This document shows, one piece after another, positions 27,093 through 36,085 of a DNA stretch of 64,000 nt (positions are counted from its first letter, which is position 1; each line of letters opens with the position of its first letter). The translations under genes and the position numbers were made by a program. The notes below the pieces were generated by a model. That model was not told where the DNA came from, did no database searches, and saw only the letters and a program-made list of their open reading frames with translations. The stretch is from NCBI GenBank assembly GCA_021815405.1, contig JAKAGV010000013.1, positions 109,294 through 173,293 on the forward strand, in the 5' to 3' direction. Source of the DNA: Bacteroidota bacterium (GTDB lineage Bacteria > Bacteroidota > Ignavibacteria > Ignavibacteriales > Ignavibacteriaceae).

Positions 27093-27773
27093 TCATTCAG
27101 GTAGATGAAAATCTTCAAGTTTCTTTTTGTGTGTTACAATTTCGTTCTCAAGTAAGAAGATAACATCTTCGGAGATGTTTGTTGCGTGATCGGCAAGTCT
27201 TTCAATTTGCCTTGCAAGTACAATAAGATGAGCGCACGGCTCGGCTAAATCGGGACTGGCTTTAATTTTATCAACAAGTTGATTAAATATTTTCTTGTTC
27301 AGCTCATCCACTATGTCATCGTTTACCCAGATAGTATTTGCAAGCTCACTATCGCGATTAATGAATGCAGTTATCGCATCCTTTACCATTGTGCGAGCAA
27401 TCTTAGCCATTTGGGGAAGATCAGTTTGAGCAATAATATCTCTGAAGTTATCTGTTCGTTTTACACGCTGCACGATGTTGACAGCAATGTCGCCGCAGCG
27501 TTCAAGCTGGCTGTCAATTTTAATTGCGGTAAGAATAAATCGTAAGTCGCTTGCAACCGGTTGATAAAGAGCTAAAAGGTTTTCACATTTTGCCATTATA
27601 AGATTATCATAAGCATCTACTTCCCTATCGCGATGTTTTACGCTTTTATAAAGCCTTACCCCGGAGTCTTCCATATCTTTGAAGCTGTTCTCGACTTGCT
27701 CATCAACAATAGATGCCATCTTGTTAATTGCAGTCTTCAGCTCTTCAAATTCTTTTTCAAAATGTCTTTCCAT
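27093..27773 (-). CDS. phoU: Phosphate transport regulator PhoU
   Basis: Cytoplasmic helical-bundle protein that links Pst transport to the sensor kinase and restrains the Pho response. 226 residues, two PhoU repeats: first with MASIVDEQVENSF and HRDREVDAYDNLIMAKCENLLA, second with ARTMVKDAITAFINRD and ERLADHATNISEDVIF; the acidic metal-binding positions are kept. Last gene of the pst operon, 78 bases after pstB. The gap before the convergent HAD gene has only a weak AAAGTTAT/ATAACTTT hairpin. Confidence 0.94.
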   Translation of the reverse strand: MERHFEKEFEELKTAINKMASIVDEQVENSFKDMEDSGVRLYKSVKHRDREVDAYDNLIMAKCENLLALYQPVASDLRFILTAIKIDSQLERCGDIAVNIVQRVKRTDNFRDIIAQTDLPQMAKIARTMVKDAITAFINRDSELANTIWVNDDIVDELNKKIFNQLVDKIKASPDLAEPCAHLIVLARQIERLADHATNISEDVIFLLENEIVTHKKKLEDFHLPE

Positions 27774-27851
27774 TTCGTCTTACCGTTTTTAATGTTAATT
27801 TTTACGCATAGCGCATTGGGCAAAGCGCATAGTGACAATCTTGTAATTTTC

Positions 27852-28661
27852 TCATCCGAACCTGCCTGTAATATAATCTTCCGTTTGTTTCTTAGAAGGT
27901 GCAGTAAACATCTTTTTAGTATCGTTAAATTCAACAAGTTCGCCCATGTAAAAAAAAGCTGTGTAATCGCTTACTCTGGCAGCCTGCTGCATGTTATGAG
28001 TAACAATAACAATTGTGTAATCTTTTTTTAATTCAAATATAAGCTCTTCAATCTTTGCAGTTGAAATTGGATCGAGTGCGCTTGCAGGCTCATCCATCAA
28101 AATGACTTCGGGGTTAACGGCAATTGTACGAGCAATGCACAAACGCTGTTGCTGTCCGCCTGAAAGTGCGGCGCCGGATTTATTCAACATGTCTTTTACT
28201 TCATCCCAAAGTGCAGCCTGCTTAAGAGTTTTCTCAACAATTTCTTTTAAAGCTTTTCTATTTCTAAATCCATTCAATTTTAATCCTGCAACAACATTGT
28301 TGAAGACCGACATAGTTGGAAAAGGATTAGGTTTCTGAAACACCATTCCGATTTTTCTTCTAAGATAAACCGGGTCAATCTTCATAACATCTTCGTCATC
28401 AATAATAATTTTACCGGTAATTGTTCCTCTTGCAACTTCGTGCATACGGTTAATACTTCGCAGGAAAGTAGATTTGCCGCAGCCCGAAGGACCTATTATT
28501 GCTAAAACTTTCTTTTCTGGAATATCTATTGAGACATTCTTTATTACCTTTGTCTTCCCGAAGAATGCGGAAAGATCCTGTACAGAAATTTTTACATGAC
28601 CTAAATCCATAGGAATATTTTTGGGAACACTCTCTGTCTTTACTTGTTCAATAATTTCCAT
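27852..28661 (-). CDS. pstB: Phosphate ABC transporter ATP-binding protein PstB
   Basis: ATPase of the high-affinity phosphate importer. Walker [11 protein letters not shown]-loop [18 protein letters not shown] (a PstB hallmark), signature [13 protein letters not shown], Walker [14 protein letters not shown] and the H-loop TH. 269 residues. Its ATG directly follows the pstA stop (adjacent bases), so translation is coupled. The ~20-residue polar lead before VKISVQDL is longer than in many PstB proteins. Confidence 0.96.
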   Translation of the reverse strand: MEIIEQVKTESVPKNIPMDLGHVKISVQDLSAFFGKTKVIKNVSIDIPEKKVLAIIGPSGCGKSTFLRSINRMHEVARGTITGKIIIDDEDVMKIDPVYLRRKIGMVFQKPNPFPTMSVFNNVVAGLKLNGFRNRKALKEIVEKTLKQAALWDEVKDMLNKSGAALSGGQQQRLCIARTIAVNPEVILMDEPASALDPISTAKIEELIFELKKDYTIVIVTHNMQQAARVSDYTAFFYMGELVEFNDTKKMFTAPSKKQTEDYITGRFG

Positions 28662-29531
28662 TTAGTTTGTCGTCTTATATTTTGATCTGGTAATGATTCT
28701 GAAAATTAAACTCAAAAGCGAAATAAGAATAATAAGCACCAGCGCAGCAGTCCATGCCTGATCGTTCCAATCTTTATACGGTGCCGATGCGTAAGTATAA
28801 ATATAAACTGTAAGCGATGCAATCGGCTGAAATATATTTGTTGACCAGAAACGGTTATCAAGTGCGGTAAACAAAAGCGGAGCCGTTTCACCAGCAGCTC
28901 TTGAAAGTCCAAGCAAGATTCCCGTTGCAATTCCTTTCCAAGCAGTTTTTAAAACAACCATCAAGGTTATTTTCCATTTAGGAATGCCGAGCGCAAGACC
29001 GGCTTCTCTGAATGACTGTGGAACAAGCTTAATCATTTCCTCTGTCGTTCTGGTTATTGTCGGAATCATTAAGATAGCCAGCGCAACACCGCCGGCTAAT
29101 GCAGAAAAATGTTTCATCGGAACCACAACTAATGTGTAAGCAACAACGCCTACAACTATCGATGGCACACCGCTCAATACATCTGTAAGAAATCTGACGA
29201 CCGCTCCAAACTTATTATGCCCGAATTCCGATAAATAAGTTCCTGTAAAAATACCCACGGGTATTCCAATTCCGCCGCCGATTGCTACTAAAATTAAAGT
29301 ACCTACAATTCCATTTACCATTCCTCCGCCGGGTTCGCCAACCGGAGTAGGAAGCTTTGTAAAAAAATCAACGTTTAAATGTGCTATTCCTTTGGAGATT
29401 GTATAATAGAAAATGAAAATCAGCGGCGCAAGCGTTACAAGTGCAGCCAGCAAGGAAAGAGATAACATAATAACGTTAGCGGTCTTCCTTCTATAAAAAG
29501 AAAATTTTTTTATATTGGACTTAATTTCCAT
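28662..29531 (-). CDS. pstA: Phosphate ABC transporter permease PstA
   Basis: Inner-membrane permease subunit with six predicted membrane segments. The conserved permease loop is present as EAGLALGIPKWKITLMVVLKTAWKGIATGILLGLSRAAGETAP. ATG 29531, after ACGGAACGG, overlaps the end of pstC by 22 bases; TTG 29549 is an alternative. About 289 residues, normal. Partner of PstC. Confidence 0.95.
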   Translation of the reverse strand: MEIKSNIKKFSFYRRKTANVIMLSLSLLAALVTLAPLIFIFYYTISKGIAHLNVDFFTKLPTPVGEPGGGMVNGIVGTLILVAIGGGIGIPVGIFTGTYLSEFGHNKFGAVVRFLTDVLSGVPSIVVGVVAYTLVVVPMKHFSALAGGVALAILMIPTITRTTEEMIKLVPQSFREAGLALGIPKWKITLMVVLKTAWKGIATGILLGLSRAAGETAPLLFTALDNRFWSTNIFQPIASLTVYIYTYASAPYKDWNDQAWTAALVLIILISLLSLIFRIITRSKYKTTN

Positions 29532-30538
29532 TTCCGTTCCGTACTCCAAACAAGCAGACGTGCAAAGATATTAATTATAATTGTAATCACGAATAATACA
29601 AGTGCAAGTTCTATCAAAGAATTTAAATATAACTCGGAAGCTGCTTCTGTAAATTCATTGGCTATTAGACTTGCCATTGTGTAACCTGGATCTAAAAGAG
29701 ATGTTGAAATCTGCGGACGGTTGCCTATTACCATGGTTACTGCCATAGTTTCACCGATCGCTCTTCCGAGTCCTAAAATTACAGCACCGAGCAAACCTGA
29801 CTTAGCATAGCTTAAGATTATTTTTGTTACTTCCCATTTTGTAGCTCCCAGTGCATAAGCTGCTTCGCGCTGCGAATTGGGAACAGATTTTAAAATGTCT
29901 CTTGAAATAGAAGAAATAATGGGAAGAACCATAATGGATAAAATTATTGCTGCAGCCAACATTCCAAAGCCGTATGGCGCTCCTTGAAATAAAAAAGAAT
30001 TGGGAAATTCATTTTGGAGGAAAGGCTCAACAGTATCGCGCAGCCACGGGACCAGCACAAAAATTCCCCAAAGACCGTAAATAACACTTGGAATTCCGGC
30101 TAAGAGTTCTGTTAAAAATGAAAGCGGCTTTTCCAGCCAGGAAGGTGCAAGCTCTGCAAGGAAAATAGCAACGCCTATTCCTAACGGAACCGCGATAATA
30201 AGACCAAGAAATGACGATACAAGCGTTCCGTAAATCATCGGTAGTGCACCGAAGACCTGGGAATACGGATCCCATGTTGTTGATGTTATAAATCCCCAGC
30301 CGAATTTTCTAATTGAAAGAATCGAGTGGGAATACATTTCCCACCCCATAAAAATAATAAGCAGAAAGACTAACACCGCAAAAAGCAGTGTTAGTCTTTC
30401 AAAAAATATATCTCCGAGATTATTATTACCTAATATTTTAGTTAGAAAAGTTTTGCGGCTTGCGCCTGCCTTTTCTCTGCTCTTTCTAAAATAATCTTGT
30501 AACTTCTTATGTGTATCGCTTTCTTTTACAATTTCCAC
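29510..30538 (-). CDS. pstC: Phosphate ABC transporter permease PstC
   Basis: Second permease of the phosphate importer. Six membrane segments after a cytoplasmic N-terminus of about 45 charged residues. Hallmarks: GIGVAIFLAELAP, ELLAGIPSVIYGLWG, and the loop REAAYALGATKWEVTKIILSYAKSGLLGAVILGLGRAIGETMAV. Begins with GTG at 30538, 14 bases after the pstS stop. 342 residues. Confidence 0.95.
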   Translation of the reverse strand: MEIVKESDTHKKLQDYFRKSREKAGASRKTFLTKILGNNNLGDIFFERLTLLFAVLVFLLIIFMGWEMYSHSILSIRKFGWGFITSTTWDPYSQVFGALPMIYGTLVSSFLGLIIAVPLGIGVAIFLAELAPSWLEKPLSFLTELLAGIPSVIYGLWGIFVLVPWLRDTVEPFLQNEFPNSFLFQGAPYGFGMLAAAIILSIMVLPIISSISRDILKSVPNSQREAAYALGATKWEVTKIILSYAKSGLLGAVILGLGRAIGETMAVTMVIGNRPQISTSLLDPGYTMASLIANEFTEAASELYLNSLIELALVLFVITIIINIFARLLVWSTERKWKLSPI

Positions 30539-30552
30539 TTGATTATTCAGGA

Positions 30553-31602
30553 CTAAAGTTTCTTTCCGTTACTGGTAATTGAATTAATTTTCTCAAGGTC
30601 AAGTTTTTGAACAGGCTTTGGAAGAGGCGCGTAATAAAGGCTTGTAGCATCGTTCTGTCCTTTGGTTACAGCCCATCTTAAAAACTTAACAAGAGCTTCC
30701 GCATGCTCACGGTTCTTAATATCACGAGGTACAACTATCCATGAGAATCCGCAAATAGGATATGAATTTTTTCCATCAGCATTGGTAATAACTGCTCGAA
30801 GATCCTTCGGCATATGTGCCGCTGCTCCTGCCGCAGCTTCAGAAACCGTATTGAAATTTACTTCAATAAAATTTCCTGCTTTATTCTTCATAACACAGTA
30901 TGGCAGGTTATTCTGTTTTGCATAAGCTAATTCTATATAACCGATTGCGCCTTGAGTCTGTGCTATAATTCCGGCAACGCCTTCTGTTCCTTTTGCACCA
31001 AGCCCAACTGGCCAATTTACTGAAATACTGTTACCAACTTTTTTTGCCCATTCAGGACTAACCTTTGATAAATAGCTTGTAAAAATAAATGTAGTGCCGC
31101 TGCCTTCAGAACGGTGTGCAACTAAAATAGCTTTGTTAGGAAGATTTCTGCCGGGATTTAATTTTACTAATCTTGGGTCATTCCACTTTGTAATCTTGCC
31201 AAGGTAAATATCAGCCAATGTCGGACCATCAAGCTTGATTCCCTGTCCTACAGAAGGAAGATTATAAGTAATAGCAACACCGCCCATAATTATTGGAAGA
31301 TGTACAACTTCGGTACCTCTTTTTTGTTTGAATGTGTTCATCTGCTGTTCAGTTAATGGGGCATCTGATGCACCGAAATCTACGGTACCTTCGGTTAATT
31401 GCTGAATACCGCCGCCGCTGCCGATAGATGCATAATTAATTTGAACACCTGTCATCTTGTTATAAGTATCGAACCACTTTGAAAAGATCGGGTAATCGAA
31501 CGTTGAACCTGCACCGGTAAGCCTTACCTGTGCGTTTATATTTGATGTAGCAAATAAAATTCCAGCAATTAGAACCACCACTGAAAAGATTTTTAATTTC
31601 AT
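30553..31602 (-). CDS. pstS: Phosphate-binding periplasmic protein PstS
   Basis: Periplasmic phosphate receptor for the Pst importer. Signal peptide MKLKIFSVVVLIAGILFATSNINAQ, followed by the PstS opening LTGAGSTFDYPIFSKWFDTY. Phosphate-contacting segments are visible: GSGGGI, DFGASDAPL and HRSEGSGTTFIFTSYL. 349 residues, with AGGAGAAATAAG as ribosome-binding site. Lies 58 bases behind the porin gene. Confidence 0.96.
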   Translation of the reverse strand: MKLKIFSVVVLIAGILFATSNINAQVRLTGAGSTFDYPIFSKWFDTYNKMTGVQINYASIGSGGGIQQLTEGTVDFGASDAPLTEQQMNTFKQKRGTEVVHLPIIMGGVAITYNLPSVGQGIKLDGPTLADIYLGKITKWNDPRLVKLNPGRNLPNKAILVAHRSEGSGTTFIFTSYLSKVSPEWAKKVGNSISVNWPVGLGAKGTEGVAGIIAQTQGAIGYIELAYAKQNNLPYCVMKNKAGNFIEVNFNTVSEAAAGAAAHMPKDLRAVITNADGKNSYPICGFSWIVVPRDIKNREHAEALVKFLRWAVTKGQNDATSLYYAPLPKPVQKLDLEKINSITSNGKKL

Positions 31603-31660
31603 CTTATTTCTCCTAGGTAAATATAAATAATTTATATAATAAATTGATTAAAAAATAGTT

Positions 31661-32707
31661 TTAGAAACTAACGTAAAATGTAGCACGTGCAAGCAAGTCG
31701 GCAGTTGAGCCAGAATTTCCAAATGAAACAGATTCAATGTTTGGCATAATATGAACATTTTTCTCAACAGTCCAATCTAATGCAGCCATAATTAAGCTTT
31801 GGGTTGCGGTAGCATAACTTGTGTTTTTGTTCGATGCTGTAGTAGGAACGTAATTGTCATACCTTGCAACAAAATGTAAGTTATCCGTAAGTGCTACCCA
31901 TCCGTTTAAGCTGAGACCGTTCCTCTGCAAAGTTCCCGCAGCAGAAGTACTTAATCCATTAGCAAAATATTGACCGCCAATACTAAATTCTTTATTGCCA
32001 TAGTTAGCAATGATATCAACTATCCTGTTATTAAGCCCGGCAGGTCCGTCGTTGTACTGTCCGTTCAGCAAAATTGTAAGTTCCTTTACCGGATTGAATT
32101 GCAAATATAAATAGGCGGCTTTATATTTATTCGTTGGAACGCCATTGCCGCTGTTATTACCTATTAATAATCCAGCCTTGAACTGATCTGAAAAGATTTG
32201 ATTAAATGAAACACCAAGATCTCTTGAGGCAGAAATACCATGTAAATCTTCAATCGTTTTTTCTATTGGTCTGTAGCCGAATATTCCTTCTGCCATATTG
32301 ATTTGCGGTGTTCCTTGTAAACCGATTATAATATTACCGCCATTGGTTACATTCTTCCATTGGATGAAAGCATCTTTTATCATTGTAGAAAGCTTACCCG
32401 TATTGTTTCCACCACCAAGACTTGATGCGCTGGGATCTGATTCCAAACGGAATTGAGCAAGGAAATCCGGTGCTACATTATAAGCAGCTGTTAAGTATAT
32501 ACGCCTGTAATCAAAAGCACCCATGCTTTTCTCTAATTTCCCGGCATTTCCTAATGTAGATGTGGGGTTCACTGGATTAGTATTATCGTGATTAACAACA
32601 TAATAATAATCGCCGAAAAACAGCCCTGAAAACGTAGGAAGATTCTGAGCATTTGCCAATCCAACTAAAAATGGAAGGACAATAATAAGCAGTGCAAGTT
32701 TTTTCAT
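31661..32707 (-). CDS. Outer-membrane porin, probably phosphate-responsive
   Basis: 348-residue outer-membrane beta-barrel protein with signal peptide MKKLALLIIVLPFLVGLANAQ and a C-terminal aromatic residue (ATFYVSF) as expected for barrel assembly. Alternating hydrophobic strands run throughout (for example FDYRRIYLTAAYNV, FLAQFRLESD, GNIIIGLQGTPQI). It is the first gene behind the Pho box and immediately precedes pstS, so it is likely the outer-membrane entry route for phosphate, in the spirit of OprP/OprO. No close sequence match to OprP can be claimed by eye; the role is contextual. Confidence 0.75.
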   Translation of the reverse strand: MKKLALLIIVLPFLVGLANAQNLPTFSGLFFGDYYYVVNHDNTNPVNPTSTLGNAGKLEKSMGAFDYRRIYLTAAYNVAPDFLAQFRLESDPSASSLGGGNNTGKLSTMIKDAFIQWKNVTNGGNIIIGLQGTPQINMAEGIFGYRPIEKTIEDLHGISASRDLGVSFNQIFSDQFKAGLLIGNNSGNGVPTNKYKAAYLYLQFNPVKELTILLNGQYNDGPAGLNNRIVDIIANYGNKEFSIGGQYFANGLSTSAAGTLQRNGLSLNGWVALTDNLHFVARYDNYVPTTASNKNTSYATATQSLIMAALDWTVEKNVHIMPNIESVSFGNSGSTADLLARATFYVSF

Positions 32708-32792
32708 ATAGTATTTTTCTCTTCATTTAGTTATTAAATAGTTTGATTAATTATTTTCGAAAGCCGCAAAGTCCAACAAATTTGATGAGGTA

Positions 32793-32858
32793 ATTATATA
32801 AAGAAATTCGACTGCTAATGTTAAGGCACTGTTAAGGTTGTGTTAAGAAATTGTTAAG
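32793..32858 (-). promoter_or_regulatory. Pho box (four 11-bp direct repeats) and -10 element of the pst operon
   Basis: GTTAAG occurs on the plus strand at 32820, 32831, 32842 and 32853, exactly 11 bases apart; on the operon strand this reads CTTAACA/T every 11 bases. A TATAAT (minus strand, 32793-32798) lies 21 bases beyond the nearest repeat, with the porin start 86 bases further. PhoB/PhoP operators have this design (11-bp repeats, TTAACA-like in Firmicutes, CTGTCAT in enterics). The regulator itself is not in the window. Confidence 0.82.
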
Positions 32859-32992
32859 CGTCAGGAAAAGTAATATCTAAAAAGATTCTTTATACATTTA
32901 TAACCATATATTTTTATGCTCATTTTGATCACGCGTAACAGAAGTAAGGACGAAGATGTTTAATTTTGCATAGATAAAACGAAGAAATTTTT

Positions 32993-33655
32993 ATGGATTA
33001 TACTGATCTCGAGAAATTAAAAGATAGGCTGCCGGTACATCCGGGTATACTTAGAAAAAATGATTATCTAAATTCAGCTGTACTGATTCCTCTTGTAATG
33101 ATTGATGATGAATTTAATTTTCTTTTTGAAAAGCGTGCGGCACAAATAAGACAAGGCGGGGAGGTTTGCTTTCCTGGCGGTGAAATTGATCCTAAAGTCG
33201 ATTCATCCTTTAGAGACACGGCATTAAGAGAAACCGTTGAAGAACTTAAAATTCAAAAAGAAAAAATCTCAATTATTGGTATTCTTGATACTTTAATCGG
33301 ACCAATGGGTGTTACTGTTGATTCAGTTATCGGTACACTCGATATAAAAGATATTTCATCGCTCAATTTCGATAGGAATGAAGTAGAAAAAATATTTCTG
33401 ATACCGGTCTCCTTCTTCACAAAAAATGAACCGGAGAAATATCACGTAAGGCTTGAGATAAATCCGACCGAAGTTGACAAAAACGGCGATAAGATAAATA
33501 CACTTCCGGTAAAAGAACTGCAGCTCCCGGATAGGTATTCAAAAACATGGCGGGGGCGAAAGCATGAGATTCTGGTTTATAAAACTTCAGAAGGAATAAT
33601 TTGGGGATTGACTGCCGCTTTAATATATGAAGTTATTCAAAAGATGCGGCAGTAA
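32993..33655 (+). CDS. Nudix hydrolase, probable CoA pyrophosphatase (NudL-like)
   Basis: Hydrolyses a nucleoside diphosphate derivative; the subfamily cleaves CoA to phosphopantetheine and 3',5'-ADP. The Nudix box runs GGEIDPKVDSSFRDTALRET then VEEL, and the preceding RAAQIRQGGEVCFPGGE is the UPF0035/NudL signature. 220 residues, cytoplasmic. Divergent from the pst operon, with the Pho box between them, so its promoter region is shared; whether it responds to phosphate is unknown. Confidence 0.87.
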   Translation: MDYTDLEKLKDRLPVHPGILRKNDYLNSAVLIPLVMIDDEFNFLFEKRAAQIRQGGEVCFPGGEIDPKVDSSFRDTALRETVEELKIQKEKISIIGILDTLIGPMGVTVDSVIGTLDIKDISSLNFDRNEVEKIFLIPVSFFTKNEPEKYHVRLEINPTEVDKNGDKINTLPVKELQLPDRYSKTWRGRKHEILVYKTSEGIIWGLTAALIYEVIQKMRQ

Positions 33656-33666
33656 ATTCAGCACAA

Positions 33667-33987
33667 TTAAAAATATATTGCCAGCCATACTGTTTCGGTG
33701 CCATTATCAGTCCATTCAACGCGGTGCTTTACATGCGGAGGGATTATCAGGTAATCACCTTTGGTCATAAAAGTTGGCTTGGGTTCACCCATAAATTGAA
33801 GCTTCGCTCTTCCTCTTAACACCATTACAAACTCATTATTAACTTGATCGTACCAGAAGTCTTTTGGGGAAGAATGTCCTTTGGAGGTTATCCGTTCAAT
33901 CCTGATGTTTTTTACTTCAGTAATTTTCTCAATAATCTCTTTTTCCAGTTTCACCGGAAGATTTTTGAGTAAATTTTCTACCTTCAT
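33667..33987 (-). CDS. Small cupin-domain protein
   Basis: Single beta-barrel cupin of about 106 residues beginning MKVENLLKNLP at ATG 33987; an open frame upstream to 34038 adds 17 residues with no conservation expected. Cupin motif 1 is degenerate (WYDQVNNEFVMVLRGRAKLQF) and motif 2 is PPHVKHRVEWTD, retaining a metal-binding His. Enzymatic or sensory role unknown. Converges with the Nudix gene with an 11-base gap. Confidence 0.82.
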   Translation of the reverse strand: MKVENLLKNLPVKLEKEIIEKITEVKNIRIERITSKGHSSPKDFWYDQVNNEFVMVLRGRAKLQFMGEPKPTFMTKGDYLIIPPHVKHRVEWTDNGTETVWLAIYF

Positions 33988-34127
33988 GTCCCGCTTATCC
34001 TTTGTTATTGTTAGCAAAAAGAATAACTGATGAAACAAAATTAAGATTCATTTAGCATCCCCAATTGTTAAAATAATTTCAGGACAAAGTTAGCAAATAT
34101 TTTTTTAAGTCAAAATATTTACTGCAC

Positions 34128-34571
34128 TCATAGATAAGATTTCAAATGTTGCACATAAGCTTCAGCACCGCCTGGCTGATACCCGGTAACTCCTAATACT
34201 GAACCATTGCTGCTTAACAATACTATTGTAGGATATCCCTGCACTCCAAATCTCTGTGCCAATTGATCATTGTAAAATTTTGTCTCGGGGCTTTGAGGTA
34301 TATTTTCCGGAAAGTCAATTTTTACCAGAATAAGATTTTCTTTAGCATAATTAACAAAAGCATCTTTTGAAAAAACTTCATTCTTAAGGCGCTTGCACCA
34401 GACGCACCAATCCGAGCCGGTAAAATCAACTAATATTGGTTTGCCCTCTTTTTGCGCTACCGCTTCTGCTTGTTCAAGATTATCATACCATTTTAATGAA
34501 TCATATTTACTTCCGCAGCCAAGCGATGATAAAAGTAAAACGACTAAAAATGCACCGGCTAATTTTTTCAA
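34128..34571 (-). CDS. Thioredoxin-fold lipoprotein
   Basis: Predicted periplasm-facing lipoprotein disulfide reductase, about 147 residues. The TTG at 34571 has TTGGAG six bases upstream and starts LKKLAGAFLVVLLLSSLGC, a lipoprotein signal with Cys as acylation site; longer starts to 34598 are less likely. The thioredoxin-like domain has VDFTGSDWCVWCKRLKNEVF with a CVWC active site and the cis-Pro segment GVQGYPTIVLL. Resembles Thioredoxin_7/DsbD-C type proteins that keep exported proteins or cytochromes reduced. Confidence 0.86.
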   Translation of the reverse strand: MKKLAGAFLVVLLLSSLGCGSKYDSLKWYDNLEQAEAVAQKEGKPILVDFTGSDWCVWCKRLKNEVFSKDAFVNYAKENLILVKIDFPENIPQSPETKFYNDQLAQRFGVQGYPTIVLLSSNGSVLGVTGYQPGGAEAYVQHLKSYL

Positions 34572-34689
34572 GTTTTTCTCCAACTTAAATTTTATCAACG
34601 AGAGTATGATGAAGAATTTCTGAAAAAGATTCCCGATGCATTATTTTTAATCATTAAAAAAACGAAAAACGCTGTTCAAAGTTCTTCAT

Positions 34690-34731
34690 TCCTCCAGCAT
34701 CGAGTATCCAGAAACCAACATCCAGAATCAA
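34690..34731. repeat. TATCCAG/CATCCAG intergenic repeat (second copy)
   Basis: Between the DAHP synthase stop and the thioredoxin lipoprotein lies CTCCAGCATCGAGTATCC, then AGAAACCAACATCCAGAATC, related to the string at about 15,910-15,945. Short and degraded; likely a dispersed intergenic repeat. Confidence 0.4.
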
Positions 34732-34734
34732 ACT

Positions 34735-35856
34735 TCACTTTACGGTTTTAGCAGGCTTAAAAAGATTCTTCCTCTTTTCAAAAGCTTCTTTAGCTATGTT
34801 TATATCTTCCAGAAATTTCGGTAATTCTTTAAGCAGAAGAGCCTGGGGACCGTCAACCAAAGCTTTTATCGGATCAGGATGAAAATCAACGAGTACCATG
34901 TTAGCACCGGAAATAACTCCTTGTGCAGTTGCATGGAAGACATCCGGTATTCCATCCGGTGAAGCTTCACGCGAGCCGACAGAATGCGAAGGATCGATAC
35001 AAACAGGCATACGGGTAAGTCTCTTAATTGCCGGCACCAAACTGAAGTCAACCATATTTCTATGAGGTTCCGAGAAAGAAGTTTTCATACCTCTCAAACA
35101 AAAGACAACTTTAGCGTTGCCTTCGCTTGCAAGATATTCTGCGGCATTTAAAGACTCATTAAGCGTAATACCGAATCCGCGTTTAAGAAGTATTGGAAAT
35201 TCTTTCTGTCTGCCGATTGCCTTCAGCAGTTCAAAGTTCTGAGTGTTTCTAGTTCCAACTTGAAGCATTACTCCGGTTGGTCTTCCCGTTAAATCAAGCG
35301 CTTCATTTATTTCATCGATATGATCTTCATGAAGAATTTCCATTGCGATAATCTTGATTCCATATTTGCCTGCCAGCTCAAAAACGTATGGCAGACATTC
35401 TTTGCCGTGTCCTTGGAAAGAATACGGATTTGTCCGCGGTTTGTATGCTCCCATCCTGGTGCATACCTGACCGTTTTCCTTCAATGCTTTCATCATTAAT
35501 TCGACATGCTCTCTGGTATCGACAGCACATAAACCTGCAAATACATTTAAATTATCTTGATCAAAGCGGACGCCGTTGTACTCAAAGCCGGTGGCGCGCT
35601 TGCTGTCCTTATGCCTTCCAAGAATTCTATATTCCTGCGAAACTCTAACCACTCTCTCAACAGCAGGTAAAGCTTCTATAGCTTCTTTGTTTAATGCCGC
35701 AGTATCGCCAAACAAATATATTTCGGTAAGCTTCTGGAACTTTCCTTCAACAATATGTTTTTGCAGTCTTATATTATCTAAACCTTCAAGATATCCCCAA
35801 GTCTTTTTAAACGCCGCAGAATTTTCATCGGTATTCGGGCGAAGTATAACTATCAT
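34735..35856 (-). CDS. aroF: 3-deoxy-7-phosphoheptulonate (DAHP) synthase, type I-beta
   Basis: First step of the shikimate pathway: condenses phosphoenolpyruvate and erythrose 4-phosphate. 373 residues. The N-terminal ~95 residues form the ferredoxin/ACT-like regulatory domain seen in Thermotoga-type enzymes (MIVILRPNTD...RVVRVSQEYRILGRH). The catalytic barrel carries AYKPRTNPYSFQGHG, KRGFGITLNESLNAAEYLASEGN, the metal-site Cys in FCLRG, and CIDPSHSVGSR. Allosteric control by aromatic amino acids through the N-terminal domain is inferred from the family. No other aro gene is adjacent. Confidence 0.9.
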   Translation of the reverse strand: MIVILRPNTDENSAAFKKTWGYLEGLDNIRLQKHIVEGKFQKLTEIYLFGDTAALNKEAIEALPAVERVVRVSQEYRILGRHKDSKRATGFEYNGVRFDQDNLNVFAGLCAVDTREHVELMMKALKENGQVCTRMGAYKPRTNPYSFQGHGKECLPYVFELAGKYGIKIIAMEILHEDHIDEINEALDLTGRPTGVMLQVGTRNTQNFELLKAIGRQKEFPILLKRGFGITLNESLNAAEYLASEGNAKVVFCLRGMKTSFSEPHRNMVDFSLVPAIKRLTRMPVCIDPSHSVGSREASPDGIPDVFHATAQGVISGANMVLVDFHPDPIKALVDGPQALLLKELPKFLEDINIAKEAFEKRKNLFKPAKTVK

Positions 35857-35983
35857 CTAACTGACCTCATCATGTAAAAAATTATAAAAGAATGAGCGTA
35901 AATTTAATAAAAAGTGAGCATCTTATAAGAATTAACATAGCAGGGAAATTTATGTTTATAGAAATGCTGGAATAAATATTCAT

Positions 35984-36027
35984 AAAAACAAACGAGAGCC
36001 GCCAAATTTTATGACGACTCTCATTTG
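35984..36027 (-). terminator. Terminator of the T9SS cargo gene at 36.1 kb
   Basis: On the minus strand the stem CAAATGAGAGTCGTC pairs with GGCGGCTCTCGTTTG across a short AT loop, followed by TTTTTATG. It lies 60-100 bases after the stop codon of the 623-residue protein, as expected for an intrinsic terminator. Confidence 0.8.
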
Positions 36028-36085
36028 TGGTCTTGAAGAATTTCTATGGCACCCAAAGTCTTCGAGACTATGAGTGTCTAAAGCT

